DNA of 64,000 nt. Source: Tritrichomonas musculus. Lineage: Eukaryota; Parabasalia; Tritrichomonadida; Tritrichomonadidae. Made by a program: the position numbers and the translations under genes. The notes under the pieces were generated by a model, which did no database searches, was not told the origin of the DNA, and was given only the letters and a program-made list of their open reading frames with translations. Below are positions 41,465-52,288 of this stretch, piece by piece. The stretch covers positions 744,001 through 808,000 of the forward strand of contig JAPFFF010000019.1 in the NCBI GenBank assembly GCA_039105265.1. The letters run 5' to 3'. How positions within the stretch are numbered: the first letter of the stretch is position 1; each line of letters begins with the position of its first letter.

Positions 41465-43647
41465 ATACAAATTAATGAATAAATTTCATGAAACCTTTAA
41501 AAATGATTTATGCAAATTAATGATCATTTTTTTTAATTGAATTTTTAATTGGGGTGTAATTTTTTAGCACAGTGCTGTAGCACAGAGAACTTTTTGTATG
41601 TATATATGGTCCAGATAAACTTTTTGAGAAATTAAAATTAATATTTTTTATACAAAATAGCATGACCCCCTATTCATGCTTTTTTTATTCCTTTAAAATA
41701 ATTTAAAAATATTTGTTTTCTTATTTAATATTGATTTTAACCATTAAATCCTAAATTTTATCAATTTAGGAAGCCCAACAAGCCATTTGATTCTCTAAAT
41801 CAACCATTTTTGAGAAGAATTATTTATCAAATAATAATCTCATTTTTGAAAATTTTCGATTATTTCGCCTTTAATATATTCTCTAAATGGCATAAATTAA
41901 GAAATCAATAAAAAATACAAGGAACTTTTAATCTTTTCTATGTAAAATAAAGCTCGAAAAAATGGACGATTATTTTCTTCTGAAAAAGTTGTATGTACTA
42001 TAAAGAATTCCTCTTTTAATTGAAGTAAAAAATACAGTAGTGTTTCATAATTCAAAAACGTTGCGAAAATAAAAAATCGACTTTTTAAAAATAACAATCC
42101 AAATAACAATTCAAAAATAAAATAAAATTTCTATTCAAGCATTCAAAAAGTTATCGGGTTATTCAATAAAGGTTCGAAAATAAAAAATCTACTTTTTGAA
42201 ATAAAACTTCTCAAAATTATTTTTTTTTTTCGATGTTTTTTGAAAAAGTTTATATATTTTCAGAAAAATTTAATTCAAAAAGTGGATTTTTTTTAGTTAA
42301 GGGTGCGGGATATTTGAAGTTTTTTAAATATCTAATTAATTACAACCAACATTTATAAATTAAATATATAAAAATAATTTTTGACTATTTACTTGGAATA
42401 TGCATTTTTAAATAATTTTAAATAATTAGAAGATATTTGTATTTTAATTATTTTCAAAGACTCTCTGAAAAAAATTCTATATTTTTTCTGAAATTATTCA
42501 TAGTTTTATTTTTATATCCAGCTTTCAATTATTAATTTTAAATTTTTTTTACTAGAAAAACATTTTTATATCAATCATTATATAAAATTAATATCATATG
42601 TATATATGCTTTTTAAATTAATGATTAAATGGCATTTGCAATTATTTTTTTATTCATGATATATATCTTCTACATTCCATGAATTTGTTGTATTAACTGA
42701 TTAAATTATTTTTCTTTCATTATTAAACAAATTCTTTTCGTTTTATTCATTTTTTATTTATTTATTTAATGAAGTTTATTATTTTAAAGTTGATTAACAA
42801 AAAAATTCACTTTGAGAAATAGCCCTTCGGCGGTTTTGTAAAATACGGCTATTTGGTCGTTTATTGAATAGTTTATTTTACAAAATTTCTACGGCACACG
42901 GCAAAAGTGCAACTTTTTGAATACTTTACATAAAAAAATCTTCAATTACGGCATACGGCCGAAAGGGATACTTTGAGAAAGTTATATTTATTTATTAACA
43001 AATATTGCAACATTACTTTTTGGAGTTTCATGAATACTGTTTTAAAAAATATCTTTTAAAAACAAAAAATAAAAATTAAAGGCTCCAATAGTTTTTTTTG
43101 CATATCGAATTTATATAGAAAAAGTGGTTATTGAAAAAAAGCTATGTGATCATTGATTTCTATATCTAATGTTCCAATATTTTATAAGAATGATGAATAA
43201 TGAATAAGCAATATTACAATGTTGAGAGTTTTTGAAAATGTTGGTTGCATTCGAAATTGAAAACACAAAACATCATTTAATTCAAAACCATAATAATCTA
43301 TACAAAATATAAAATTATTTTGAAATGTTTGAGTATTTTTAAAGTCCATTTGCATTATTAAATAATTAAAAAATATCATAGATAAAGCTAGAAAAAAAAG
43401 CAAATTTTGAGAAGATGAGTATACTTTATTTTGAATATATGTTAACTTTTTAAATGTATTTAACGTATAAATTTAACTTTTTGTATGTCAATCATCAAAT
43501 TTTTGATAACAATAAACGTAGTTATCATAATTTTCTATAGAATAAACGTATTTATCAGAATTTTGAATACTTTTAACGTCTTCATTAGGTTTTTGAATGC
43601 ATTAAACGTCTTCATTAGGTTTTTGAATGCATTAAACGTATATTTTT
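41465..43647. other. repeat-rich intergenic region
   Basis: No host gene seen. Contains: a small hairpin-like TAGCACAGTGCTGTAGCACA near 41,562; TTCAAAAAGT units near 42,140 and 42,275; a small inverted-repeat block 42,823-42,975 (CCCTTCGGCGG to ACGGCCGAAAGGG, with ACGGCACACGGC inside) related to one at about 49,885; and upstream of the transposase, tandem GTCTTCATTAGGTTTTTGAA units (43,577-43,640) with repeated AAACGTA. Confidence 0.5.
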
Positions 43648-43698
43648 ATGTTTCGTGATTTCATTGCAAGCTTTTCTTCTCTGACTTCATTATTATAC

Positions 43699-45042
43699 AT
43701 GGCACCTAAATCAAAGCAAGCCAAGCATTGCAGGAAAATTGCAATTGATCGACTGGCTAAAAAAACACCTGAAGCACCTCAGCCAAATCCTAAATTAAGT
43801 CCAAGGCTCATGGTAATGAATGGTCTTCTCACAGGAAATAGCTATGAAGGAGTTAAAAAGCAAGCTACAATGATGAATACTCCAACTCCGTCGAAACGTA
43901 CATTTTTTAATTGCCAAAAGCAAGTGTTAACTGATGTAATAAATACAGTAAAAGAAAGTTGCAAGCAGAATGCAGATAACATAAAAGAAAATTCATCTAT
44001 ATCGATTGATGGTCAATGGAATCATAAAAGGCATGGTTCTTACTCCACTGTTTCTTTTTTCGATCAAAAGCAAAAGAAAATAGTAGATTTTGAAAGTGTT
44101 TCTAATGGAAATTATGGTGCAAACAAAGATGTAAAATCATCCAATATGGAAACAGTCGGCATTGAAAAAGGATTGAATGAACTTGATTCAAAAATTGCCA
44201 ACAAAAATATCAGAATATGTCATGATCATGACAATAAAACATCAAACCTTTTAAAGAAACACAAAGAACTTGGTTTAACTGAGAGTTTAGATCCAGGACA
44301 TGCATGCCAAGAAATAAAGAGAAATGCAAATAATTACTTTGAAAAGTATTCACGCACGTTAAAAAATAAAAATGATCCATCCAAAAACACTTACAAAAAG
44401 TGTTTTGAAATTTTCTCAACACTAATTGTCAAGATCATTTCTTGGTTTAAATTTGTAATATTTAATGTTAAAGAGACAAAAATGAGAGAACAGATGTGGT
44501 TAAATATGACTAATCATGTGATTGGAAATCACAAAAACTGCATTCATCCTAACGAAATGTATGGCCTTAGAAAAGTGGGGCGCCCCAAAAAGTTTACTGA
44601 TCACAATAACTCATTCTGGGAATGGGAGCAAGGGAAAACTAATGACCAATTTCAAAAAGAACTTGATAAGTTTCTTGCAAAAAATACACCTCTCATTAGA
44701 GAAACCGGTACAGTGAGGACTCAAGACAATGAATCGTTAAATTCGATGATTAGTAAAACAATTCCCAAAAATAAAGTTTTTCACACGAGCAACGAAGCTC
44801 GTGCAGCAATAGCTGTGGGGAGGAAAAATGATCCATATTTTGATTCAAAAATTTTGAATAAAATTTGTCCTGGATCAATTTCAACTCCATTAATGCAGGA
44901 GATGAAACACGATGAGGAAATAAAATTCAATGAAAAAGAAAAGCGCAAAAGACCATATGATAAAAAAGTAAAAAATGAAATACGAGCACAAAGTAGACTC
45001 TTGAACCAAAATGACCAAGGTGATTATAAAGAAAAGAAATGA
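43699..45042 (+). CDS. Kolobok/Mutator-like DDE transposase 1
   Basis: The frame opens at 43648, but MAPKSKQ at 43699 is the preferred start because the related gene at 47496-48785 also begins MAPK. The protein is 447 residues from there. Catalytic candidates (numbered from 43648): D121 in SISIDGQWNHKRHG, D193/D195 in ICHDHDNKTSN, E362 in TQDNESLNSMISK. A zinc-knuckle-like GNHKNCIH (about 293-300) precedes the Glu. The IDGxW opening and NESLN motif are as in the Kolobok/Mutator-like transposase domain. It aligns with the minus-strand gene 2.5 kb downstream in all these blocks. All three acidic residues are present, so it could encode an intact enzyme; element ends were not found. TTCATT lies about 15 bases upstream of the ATG. 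Confidence 0.8.
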   Translation: MAPKSKQAKHCRKIAIDRLAKKTPEAPQPNPKLSPRLMVMNGLLTGNSYEGVKKQATMMNTPTPSKRTFFNCQKQVLTDVINTVKESCKQNADNIKENSSISIDGQWNHKRHGSYSTVSFFDQKQKKIVDFESVSNGNYGANKDVKSSNMETVGIEKGLNELDSKIANKNIRICHDHDNKTSNLLKKHKELGLTESLDPGHACQEIKRNANNYFEKYSRTLKNKNDPSKNTYKKCFEIFSTLIVKIISWFKFVIFNVKETKMREQMWLNMTNHVIGNHKNCIHPNEMYGLRKVGRPKKFTDHNNSFWEWEQGKTNDQFQKELDKFLAKNTPLIRETGTVRTQDNESLNSMISKTIPKNKVFHTSNEARAAIAVGRKNDPYFDSKILNKICPGSISTPLMQEMKHDEEIKFNEKEKRKRPYDKKVKNEIRAQSRLLNQNDQGDYKEKK

Positions 45043-45230
45043 ATAAACATTTGATTAACTTATTTGGTTTTATTTTATGATTTTAAATAAATTATTAAAA
45101 AAATTAAATTAATCTGAAAATCATATAATATATCAAATTTTGCCAATTTCGAAAAAACTAATAAATGAATAAATACAAGTAAAGTATCGATATTTATGTA
45201 AAAAAAATAAAGAAAAAATATGTCTACTAA

Positions 45231-45887
45231 ATTATTTTGGCAAAAAAAAAAAAAAGCATCTGTTTGAATCAACTAGCAAATATTTGTAAATAAGAGGAAA
45301 TTCAAATATATGATATCAAAATTTGAAATAATTCAATAAAACACGCTATAATAACATACTAATTCTTATTTTTAATTTTTAAATTCAGAATCTGTGATTT
45401 TGAATGAAGTGCAAAAAAATAAGCTAGGAAAAAAATTAAGCATCATTATAAATTAAAATTATAAATTAAGCCTACTAAATTAACTCCATGGCTTTTCAAT
45501 TAGTAAAAAAAAAAAGCATCTGTTTGAATCAGCTAGCAAATATTTGTAAATAAGAGGAAATTCAAATATATGATATCAAAATTTGAAATAATTCAATAAA
45601 ACACGCTATAATAACATACTAATTCTTATTTTTAAAATTTTAAATTCAGAATCTGTAATTTTGAATGAAGTGCAAAAAAATAAGCTAGGAAAAAAATTAA
45701 GCATCATTATAAATTAAAATTATAAATTAAGCCTACTAAATTAACTCCATGGCTTTTCAATTAGTAAAAAAAAAATAAGCATCTGTTTGAATCAGCTAGC
45801 AAATATTTGCAAATAAGAGGAAATTCAAATATATGATATCAAAATTTGAAATAATTCAATAAAACACGCTATAATAACATATTAAAT
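45231..45887. repeat. tandem repeat, ~260-bp unit, about 2.5 copies
   Basis: Unit starts AAAAAGCATCTGTTTGAATC at 45,251, 45,511 and 45,772 (periods of about 260 and 263). First and second copies differ at only a few positions; the third stops after about 110 bp (at ATAACATATTAAATC). It contains no open frame. It lies just behind the transposase gene, perhaps part of the element's subterminal region. Confidence 0.85.
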
Positions 45888-47495
45888 CACAGATTCTGAA
45901 TTTCTGTGAATGTTGTGAAATAAAACCAACTGTAAATTATCAACAAAATAAAGCAATCATAAAATAAGTTTGCTAAATGCGATAAATGATCCTTTATGCT
46001 CCTTCTTTTCCTTGCTGACTGTAAAACTATATTATTGATTACAGTCAATATTTTCAGAAAAAGTATAGAATTTTTTTCTTAACATCATTGAAAAAATTTA
46101 AAACATAAATATCTTTATAGTATTTAAATTTATTTTTAAATAAATAAAATATATAGATTAACAAAAATTATTTACAATATATATTTTAATATATTTAGTA
46201 AACATTAAATATTGATTGAATAACACTCAAGTATACTGCACCCTTAAGGGGGGAGTCTCACATGTTTAAAGCTCACTATATAAACAAAATTAAAATGTAA
46301 GATTTTGAGATTGTTGTTATAATCGTGAATAGAACATGAAATGCTGACTTTTAATATTATTTTAAAGCAGCTCTAACTAATAAATATGATAATATTTAAT
46401 TTCATTATTTAATCTTAAATTTTACTTTTTGGTTATTCATTTAAACAATATATTTATATTTAATAATTAATATTATTAAAAATGATTTTTTTATTAAGAT
46501 ATTTCAATTTTATGTATATTCTGAAAAGTATTCAAATTTTTTCATATCCCTTAGTTAACCAGAAACCGAATACATTTGATAACTATATTAGCCTCATTAT
46601 AACGAAATATTACATTGAAACCTAAAAGCTAAATTGATTCAAAAAACTGATAGATCTTATTCAACACTTGCTTTCAACTATTAGTGAAACAATTACAATC
46701 AGTACTAATTATTTGCTTACATTTAAAAAGTAAATCGATAAATATTTTTTATATCATTTCTTTTTTGAAGAAGATATTTCTATCTCATTACGTAATTTTA
46801 TATCAATTAGCATTTAGTAATTAATTTTCTAAAGTCGAAATTTAATTTTTTTAAAAAAAACTATTTGAAAAATATGAAATTCTATCAAATAATAATATTA
46901 AAAATTATTAAATATTTTATATACCATCATGGTATAAAGATTACTCTAATTTTTTATTATCAAAAAACTTATATGAAACACAAAAATATATATATATTTG
47001 ATCATTTTTTCTGAAAATGCTGATTTGTTGAACTTTTTTTTTTCATTTTTTTGCTGTTATGAGATAATGAAAAAAGAACTGGCATCTTTGATCGGTTTTA
47101 CTTAAAATTATTTTTAGTTGTCTTGTTTTTTATTGAAAATATGGCATCTTTGATCGTTTGTTATTGAAAATTATTTTTAGTTGTCTTGTTTTTTATTGAA
47201 AATATGGCATCTTTGATCGTTTATTACTGAAAATTAATGCAATGATAATTTCTAGTCATTTCATAATTTTTATGGCTTACCAAACAAATTTGTTAAATAA
47301 AATCTTTTGTATTTCTTGTAATATTAAAATATAATGAAAAAATGAATTTTTTTTAATCTTATATGTAAAAAATATTAGAATAAAAAAAGAAAAATATAAA
47401 AGAAAGATTATATAAAACCAAAATACCTTTTATTTAAAGGTGTAAAGTCTGAAGGTAGAGATACTAATTAAGTTTTTGAGATTAAGATAATATTA
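45888..47495. other. repeat-rich intergenic region between the two transposase genes
   Basis: Mostly A+T-rich. It includes AATCACAGATTCTGAATTTC at about 45,884, an inverted partial match to the end of the 260-bp unit (ATTCAGAATCTGTGATT), GCACCCTTAAGGGGGGAG at 46,230, and the 63-bp tandem repeat listed separately. No host gene is recognised. Confidence 0.5.
47081..47235. repeat. tandem repeat, ~63-bp unit, about 2.5 copies
   Basis: GGCATCTTTGATCG recurs at 47081, 47143 and 47206 with nearly identical intervening sequence (TTTTTAGTTGTCTTGTTTTT). It lies downstream of the minus-strand transposase gene. Confidence 0.85.
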
Positions 47496-48785
47496 TTATT
47501 CAAATGAAAAATCTTTTTTGTCTTCGTTGTAATCGCCAGGTGGATCTTTTTTAGAGTATTTCTTTTTTCTGTAATGCTTTTTTTTTTCTCGATATTGAGG
47601 TGTTCTTTTTCGGAATATTTCTTGTTCTCTATCATTTTCGAATGACAATATATCAGCTAATGATTGTTTTGGTACAAACTTTATAAGATCTAGGTCAGTC
47701 AACAAACTTGAAAAAAAATGAGGATCGTTATATAGGCATCCTGCCAAAAGGGTTCTAACTTCATATGATCGCGCGAAATAAAGTCTCTTTGGGGCCAGCA
47801 TCGATATGAGGTTATTGAGACTCTCGTTGCATTGAGTATTGTTTCGAAAGTCGCAATTTTTAATAAAATTTTCGGTTTTATTGAAAAAGTTTTGCATTTT
47901 TTTAAAAGCAGTTTCATCGTTTTTCCCTAGTTCCCAATCAGAATGTGATGGTGGTAATGGACCATGCGAACAATTATCGTGGTTACCTATCATATGAAAT
48001 GGAGAGTTCGTCCACATAAGTCCTCTCAATTCGACATCTTCAATATTTGTAACTAAATATACTCCCCACGAAACAATTTTCACTCTCTTAGTTTCTATTT
48101 CATCAGAAAATAAATAATCATACTCCAATTTGTCAGCTAGCTTTGCAAAATTTCTAGACATGCATTGAAATCCATGCCTAGGATCGAAGGTTCGACTAAA
48201 ATCCAGACCTGCTTTTTTCGCTTGATTTGGCGTTTTATTATCATTATCAGAAGTTATCGAGTTGCAACAATCAGGTCCCCATTTTCCAATAATTTGGTCA
48301 AAACTTAGTCTAGCTGCAGCAGATTCTAGCATATTGGACGCAACGTTGACATCTTTTTTGTTTGTTGTTTGCATGTCAACAACTTTGTTTCTCCTGCAAT
48401 CCATTGTTGCTGTTGTGCAATACATTGCATCACGACAGGAGTCATATCTCCCATCTATTGAAATATTGGCATCATTCTGTTCAAATGTTTCCTTAGCAAA
48501 CCTCTCAAAATGTTCAGAAGTACATTCTTTTATTTTCGGTATCAACTTTTGTTGGTGCCTATAAAAGGTAGATTTGCTAGGAAAACAGTTTCCTTGGATA
48601 GCAGCGCCGATGCGAGCTCTTTGAAAACCAGAGCCTTGTACTAAAGTACTGATGACAGCCATATCTGGTTGAACTTTTTTATAAGGAACATCTTCCTGAA
48701 TCTCTTCTTTATCATCATCCTTTTTATTCCATCTAATATTTATTGCTTTTTGGTTTTTTATTTGGATTTTCCTTTTTGGCGCCAT
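47496..48785 (-). CDS. Kolobok/Mutator-like DDE transposase 2
   Basis: From the preferred start MAPKRKI at 48785 (the frame is open to 48842) the protein is 429 residues. It shares with transposase 1: NISIDGRYDSCRDAMYC (first Asp), TSDNDNKTPNQAKKAGL (second Asp), the IGNHDNCSHG block, TQCNESLNNLISMLAPK (Glu), the YNDPHFFSSLL segment, and a basic C-terminus with GDYNEDKK. The two proteins are clearly diverged, so they come from different elements of one family rather than a recent duplication. An initiator-like TCATTT is seven bases upstream of the ATG. All catalytic positions are present; terminal repeats were not identified. Confidence 0.8.
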   Translation of the reverse strand: MAPKRKIQIKNQKAINIRWNKKDDDKEEIQEDVPYKKVQPDMAVISTLVQGSGFQRARIGAAIQGNCFPSKSTFYRHQQKLIPKIKECTSEHFERFAKETFEQNDANISIDGRYDSCRDAMYCTTATMDCRRNKVVDMQTTNKKDVNVASNMLESAAARLSFDQIIGKWGPDCCNSITSDNDNKTPNQAKKAGLDFSRTFDPRHGFQCMSRNFAKLADKLEYDYLFSDEIETKRVKIVSWGVYLVTNIEDVELRGLMWTNSPFHMIGNHDNCSHGPLPPSHSDWELGKNDETAFKKMQNFFNKTENFIKNCDFRNNTQCNESLNNLISMLAPKRLYFARSYEVRTLLAGCLYNDPHFFSSLLTDLDLIKFVPKQSLADILSFENDREQEIFRKRTPQYREKKKHYRKKKYSKKDPPGDYNEDKKDFSFE

Positions 48786-48788
48786 GAA

Positions 48789-48794
48789 AAATGA
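48789..48794 (-). promoter_or_regulatory. Inr-like motif of transposase 2
   Basis: Minus-strand TCATTT with predicted +1 A at 48792, seven bases before the ATG at 48785; a second TCATTT follows further upstream. Suggests the transposon uses the host initiator. Confidence 0.4.
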
Positions 48795-49165
48795 AAAAAT
48801 GAAATAAACGTTAAAAAATATATGGTTAACAAAATAAACCAACTTTTTATATATTAATACGTTTTTTTTTTAATTATAAACCTTTCAAAAAAATGGGACT
48901 CTGAAGAAAAAAACGTACACATATTATTATATCATAATTAATGATTAAATATTTAAAATAGTATTTTATAATATTTATAATGGACATTTTCTTTTTGATT
49001 ATAAATTTAAATTGTAGATTTTTCTAAAAAAAAAAATTAAGTTAAAAAAAGTGCAAAAAAGTTGAACAAAAATTTTCATATCTCCATTTTACCAGATGTA
49101 GTGATTCAAATCCTTAACGAATACATAATTTTTTATTCCTATTAATAAAAAATATTATAACTTAG

Positions 49166-49294
49166 TTTGGTTGTAAAATCTTTAAAATTGAAAGACTACA
49201 TACATTTTTAAATTTTGGTAAAATCTCTCTGTAATTCATGATTTTTCAAAATGTATGTAATCATTCAATTTTAAAGATTTTACAGCCAAATTAA
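49166..49294. repeat. 130-bp hairpin (short inverted repeat)
   Basis: The left arm TTTGGTTGTAAAATCTTTAA and continuing ~44 bp pairs with AAAGATTTTACAGCCAAATT on the right, separated by about 40 bp. Possibly a tiny MITE; flanks show no clear duplication. Confidence 0.65.
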
Positions 49295-50948
49295 AAACTT
49301 ATCATCAGTGAACCTAGGAATATAAAGTTATGTATTCGATCAAAATTTAGTTTAATATTTATTGAAATATAATATAATTAATCTCCTTTCAATTAAAAAA
49401 AAAGTATTTCAAACATTTTTATGTATAAAAAAATAGAATTTGGCATGACTACTGAGCACTTCATAATTTACAAATGAAAGGTAAACTGATGAATGCGACA
49501 AAATTAAAAAATAAGGAAATGTTTTGCAAATGATTGAATATATAATTTCGTAAAAAAACAAAAATTTTTTATAAAAAAAATTTGAAAATATTAGTAATTA
49601 TTAATTATTAGTATATTACTTAAGTAAAAAATATAAAATAAATTAAAGAAATTGATTTTTTTTTATTTGGTCCGTCCCCCTTAAAAAACATTTTTCAATT
49701 TTGAAACACTACTGTACATGAAAGTTGAAGAATCTCTTCTTAACTTTATATGTATAAATTTAAATTTTAACGTTTGCGTTTTTTATAGTTCAATTGTTAT
49801 TTAATATAGGGTACAAAGTTCGAATTTCTAATTTCATATTTTTTCTTTTAAACCGTTCTGTGTAAACTACGGTTTGACAACGGAACACCATAAAAACGGC
49901 ACACGGTCGAAAGGCCTAAAATGATATCTAGAGATGTTCAAAATTCACTTTTCCATTGGAAAAGTTCGACTTTTTCAGGGCAAAAGTGAATCATAAAAAT
50001 CCCTAATTAAAGCTGATACAGGGTAATTAATAAAGTCATAAATTTTATGGTCAAAATGAATTTGAATCAATCATAAAATTGATTATTTATTTCATTGAAA
50101 AAATATAATTTAGAAAATAAAAAATAACAATATCTCAGCAAGTTTTTCTTGCTTTCATATATTTTTTATTCTTTTTATACTTATTATTTAAAATGATTGT
50201 TATTTTTTATTGTATATAGTTAGTTTTAACATGTTTATCAGTTTTTTCTAAATTTTATTTTCGTAAATTCAATATATAAATCATTATTCATTCTGAAAAA
50301 GTGGGATCTTTTAAAAAGAATATTATTTATCATTTCTTCAAATGAATAAAAATTATATTTTTTTATCTATTGTACATAATCATGCATTTAACGATACTTT
50401 TGATTTGAAACATGATAAAAATTATATGTTTTTCATTCTTCTATTTCTAAAGTTTAAAATTATTAAACAAGATAATTATAGGCCTTATTATTTAAATGGT
50501 ATATGATATTGATATCCAATATGTCATTATAGTGAAATTTAGTTATTTGAATAAATTTTTAACAAAGTAATTTTGTAATTAAAAACAAGAAGGTAAAGAT
50601 ATATACTCATGCTTTTATGATTATTTACAGAAACAACGAAAAAATCTTTTATGCATTGAAATATGAATATTTTTTTCAGAAATCGTTAATTATAAAATTT
50701 TACCTAACTTCTAATTCAATTTTCTGAGAAATTGTGAATTTTTGGATATTTAATATCTTAAATAAACTAGATGTAATAGATATATTAATTCATTAAAAAT
50801 TGATGAATATTATTATATAAAAATATATTTTGGTTAAAACATGTTTATACAAATAGAAAAAAAGATATCTAATAAGCAAAGTTTTTAATAAACGATAAGA
50901 GTAAATGAATAATTTCTGAATTCTAAAGGAATAATCTTTGAAAACTTT

Positions 50949-50954
50949 TCATTC
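50949..50954 (+). promoter_or_regulatory. Inr-like motif of the IBP39-like gene
   Basis: TCATTC with predicted +1 A at 50951, 21 bases before the ATG; fits TCA+1Y(T/A). If real, the initiator-binding protein gene uses the very element its family recognises. Confidence 0.45.
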
Positions 50955-50971
50955 TTAATTTCAAAAGTAAG

Positions 50972-52288
50972 ATGGATTTTAACTGGGATGATGCATCTGA
51001 AAACGAAAACGTAAATAACTTTAATGGTTTCGATTTTGACGATGGGAATGAATCTTATTCCTCCGAAATTTTTTATGACGATGCTGATATTTTCAAAACT
51101 TCAAACTTTTCTTCGGCTGGAAGTCAGCCATTAGAGCATACTGGAGGATTGGGCATGTTTAATGGTTTCTCCAGTGGTACAGCATCAGTTGAGACAGCGC
51201 CAGCACCTGGATTTGGAGCTCAAAAGAATCATAATACTAATTTTTTTACTCAGCCTAATTATGCCAACACTTTGACTGACATTAACAAAAAAAGGTTTGG
51301 AAATCATTTTTATGGTTGTGGTCGAAATAAAGGAAAGTTTTCGCAATGTATGGTTCCTCGGTATGCACAGCCTCAAAATGTAAATCTTCAAATAGTGCAA
51401 AATCAACAACAAATGGCAATGTCACCGCAACCTCAAGTACTTCCTCCTTCTCCGCAATCACCAAATCAAAATATAATGCAAACCCAAATGCAACTCCAAA
51501 TGCAAAATAGCAATAGCAATAGTCCTCTTAATTCAAATGGATTACCTTTTAATAATAATGTTCAAATGAATTATAATATGAACATCGGAATGAATCCATA
51601 TAGCATGAATTCATTTGCAAATGGGGTGAATACCGCTGCGATAGCTGCCGCGGCTGCGACCCCGTTTTTTGGTAAAATTGAACTTGCAGCAATGGACCAA
51701 TTTAAACCTAAAACAAATCATGGGAAAATAGCGCAATGGAACTCGTCCACGCCATTAGCTGCACGAACTGATCAGCTTTTTAATGACATATGTCTCAACA
51801 CTGCAGCTACTTTAAATCCAGTAAAGCTTGGCTTCATTCCTTCTCACTTCTGGCCAAACAAAGATTATTCATTTGCAGATATTGTATTTGACTTCTTTCA
51901 AAGAAAAAACAACACAAACTGCCGTTTCTTGCATAAATTATATAATGCACTTAAGATATCTCAAATTTCATCAACATATTCTGAATTAACTGGTGTTCAA
52001 TGGATTACTCCTAATGTTATAAAAGTATCTAAAGGCCAATTTGCTCGTTTACTAGGGATTAAATCAATTGATGGTTCTTTATTCCATCAACAAGGCAATT
52101 TTCCTGCACATGGGTTCATTGAATTGAATCGAGAACAGGCTAAAACATTCTGTCCGATGGCGGATATTTCTACTGTTGATTTTGATGAAGTACGATTATT
52201 AATACATCAATCAGGTCTTTTTGTATCAAGTTCAACAGAACCTCAAGTTCGAGCCTGCTCATCTTTGGTTGCTCAAAGAAAGCGTTAA
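50972..52288 (+). CDS. IBP39-like initiator-binding-domain protein
   Basis: A 438-residue protein. Residues about 265-385 match the initiator-binding domain (IBD) of Trichomonas IBP39: FIPSHFWPNKDYSFADIVFDFF (289-309), RKNNTNCRFLHKLYNALKI (311-329), GVQWITPNVIKVSKGQFARL (341-360) and the diagnostic DGSLFHQQGNFPAHGFIEL (367-385). In T. vaginalis the IBD is a winged-helix fold that binds the TCA+1Y(T/A) initiator, and the C-terminal part of IBP39 contacts RNA polymerase II. Here the IBD sits near the C-terminus, after a long Asn/Gln/Pro-rich region (residues 1-235; Gln-Met-rich 141-180), the reverse of IBP39 itself where the IBD is N-terminal. The polar N-terminus may be an activation region. 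Nuclear, sequence-specific DNA binding is inferred from the family. Confidence 0.85.
   Translation: MDFNWDDASENENVNNFNGFDFDDGNESYSSEIFYDDADIFKTSNFSSAGSQPLEHTGGLGMFNGFSSGTASVETAPAPGFGAQKNHNTNFFTQPNYANTLTDINKKRFGNHFYGCGRNKGKFSQCMVPRYAQPQNVNLQIVQNQQQMAMSPQPQVLPPSPQSPNQNIMQTQMQLQMQNSNSNSPLNSNGLPFNNNVQMNYNMNIGMNPYSMNSFANGVNTAAIAAAAATPFFGKIELAAMDQFKPKTNHGKIAQWNSSTPLAARTDQLFNDICLNTAATLNPVKLGFIPSHFWPNKDYSFADIVFDFFQRKNNTNCRFLHKLYNALKISQISSTYSELTGVQWITPNVIKVSKGQFARLLGIKSIDGSLFHQQGNFPAHGFIELNREQAKTFCPMADISTVDFDEVRLLIHQSGLFVSSSTEPQVRACSSLVAQRKR

Larger units (their letters stand above)
48795..50971. other. repeat-rich intergenic region
   Basis: No host gene. Contains a hairpin (49,166-49,209 with 49,249-49,294), a GC-richer patch with ACGGCACACGGTCGAAAGG near 49,895 related to 42,890-42,975, and a dispersed repeat beginning GATGTTCAAAATTCACTTTT at 49,931, also present at 55,408. 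The last 30 bp hold the promoter of the IBP39-like gene. Confidence 0.5.
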
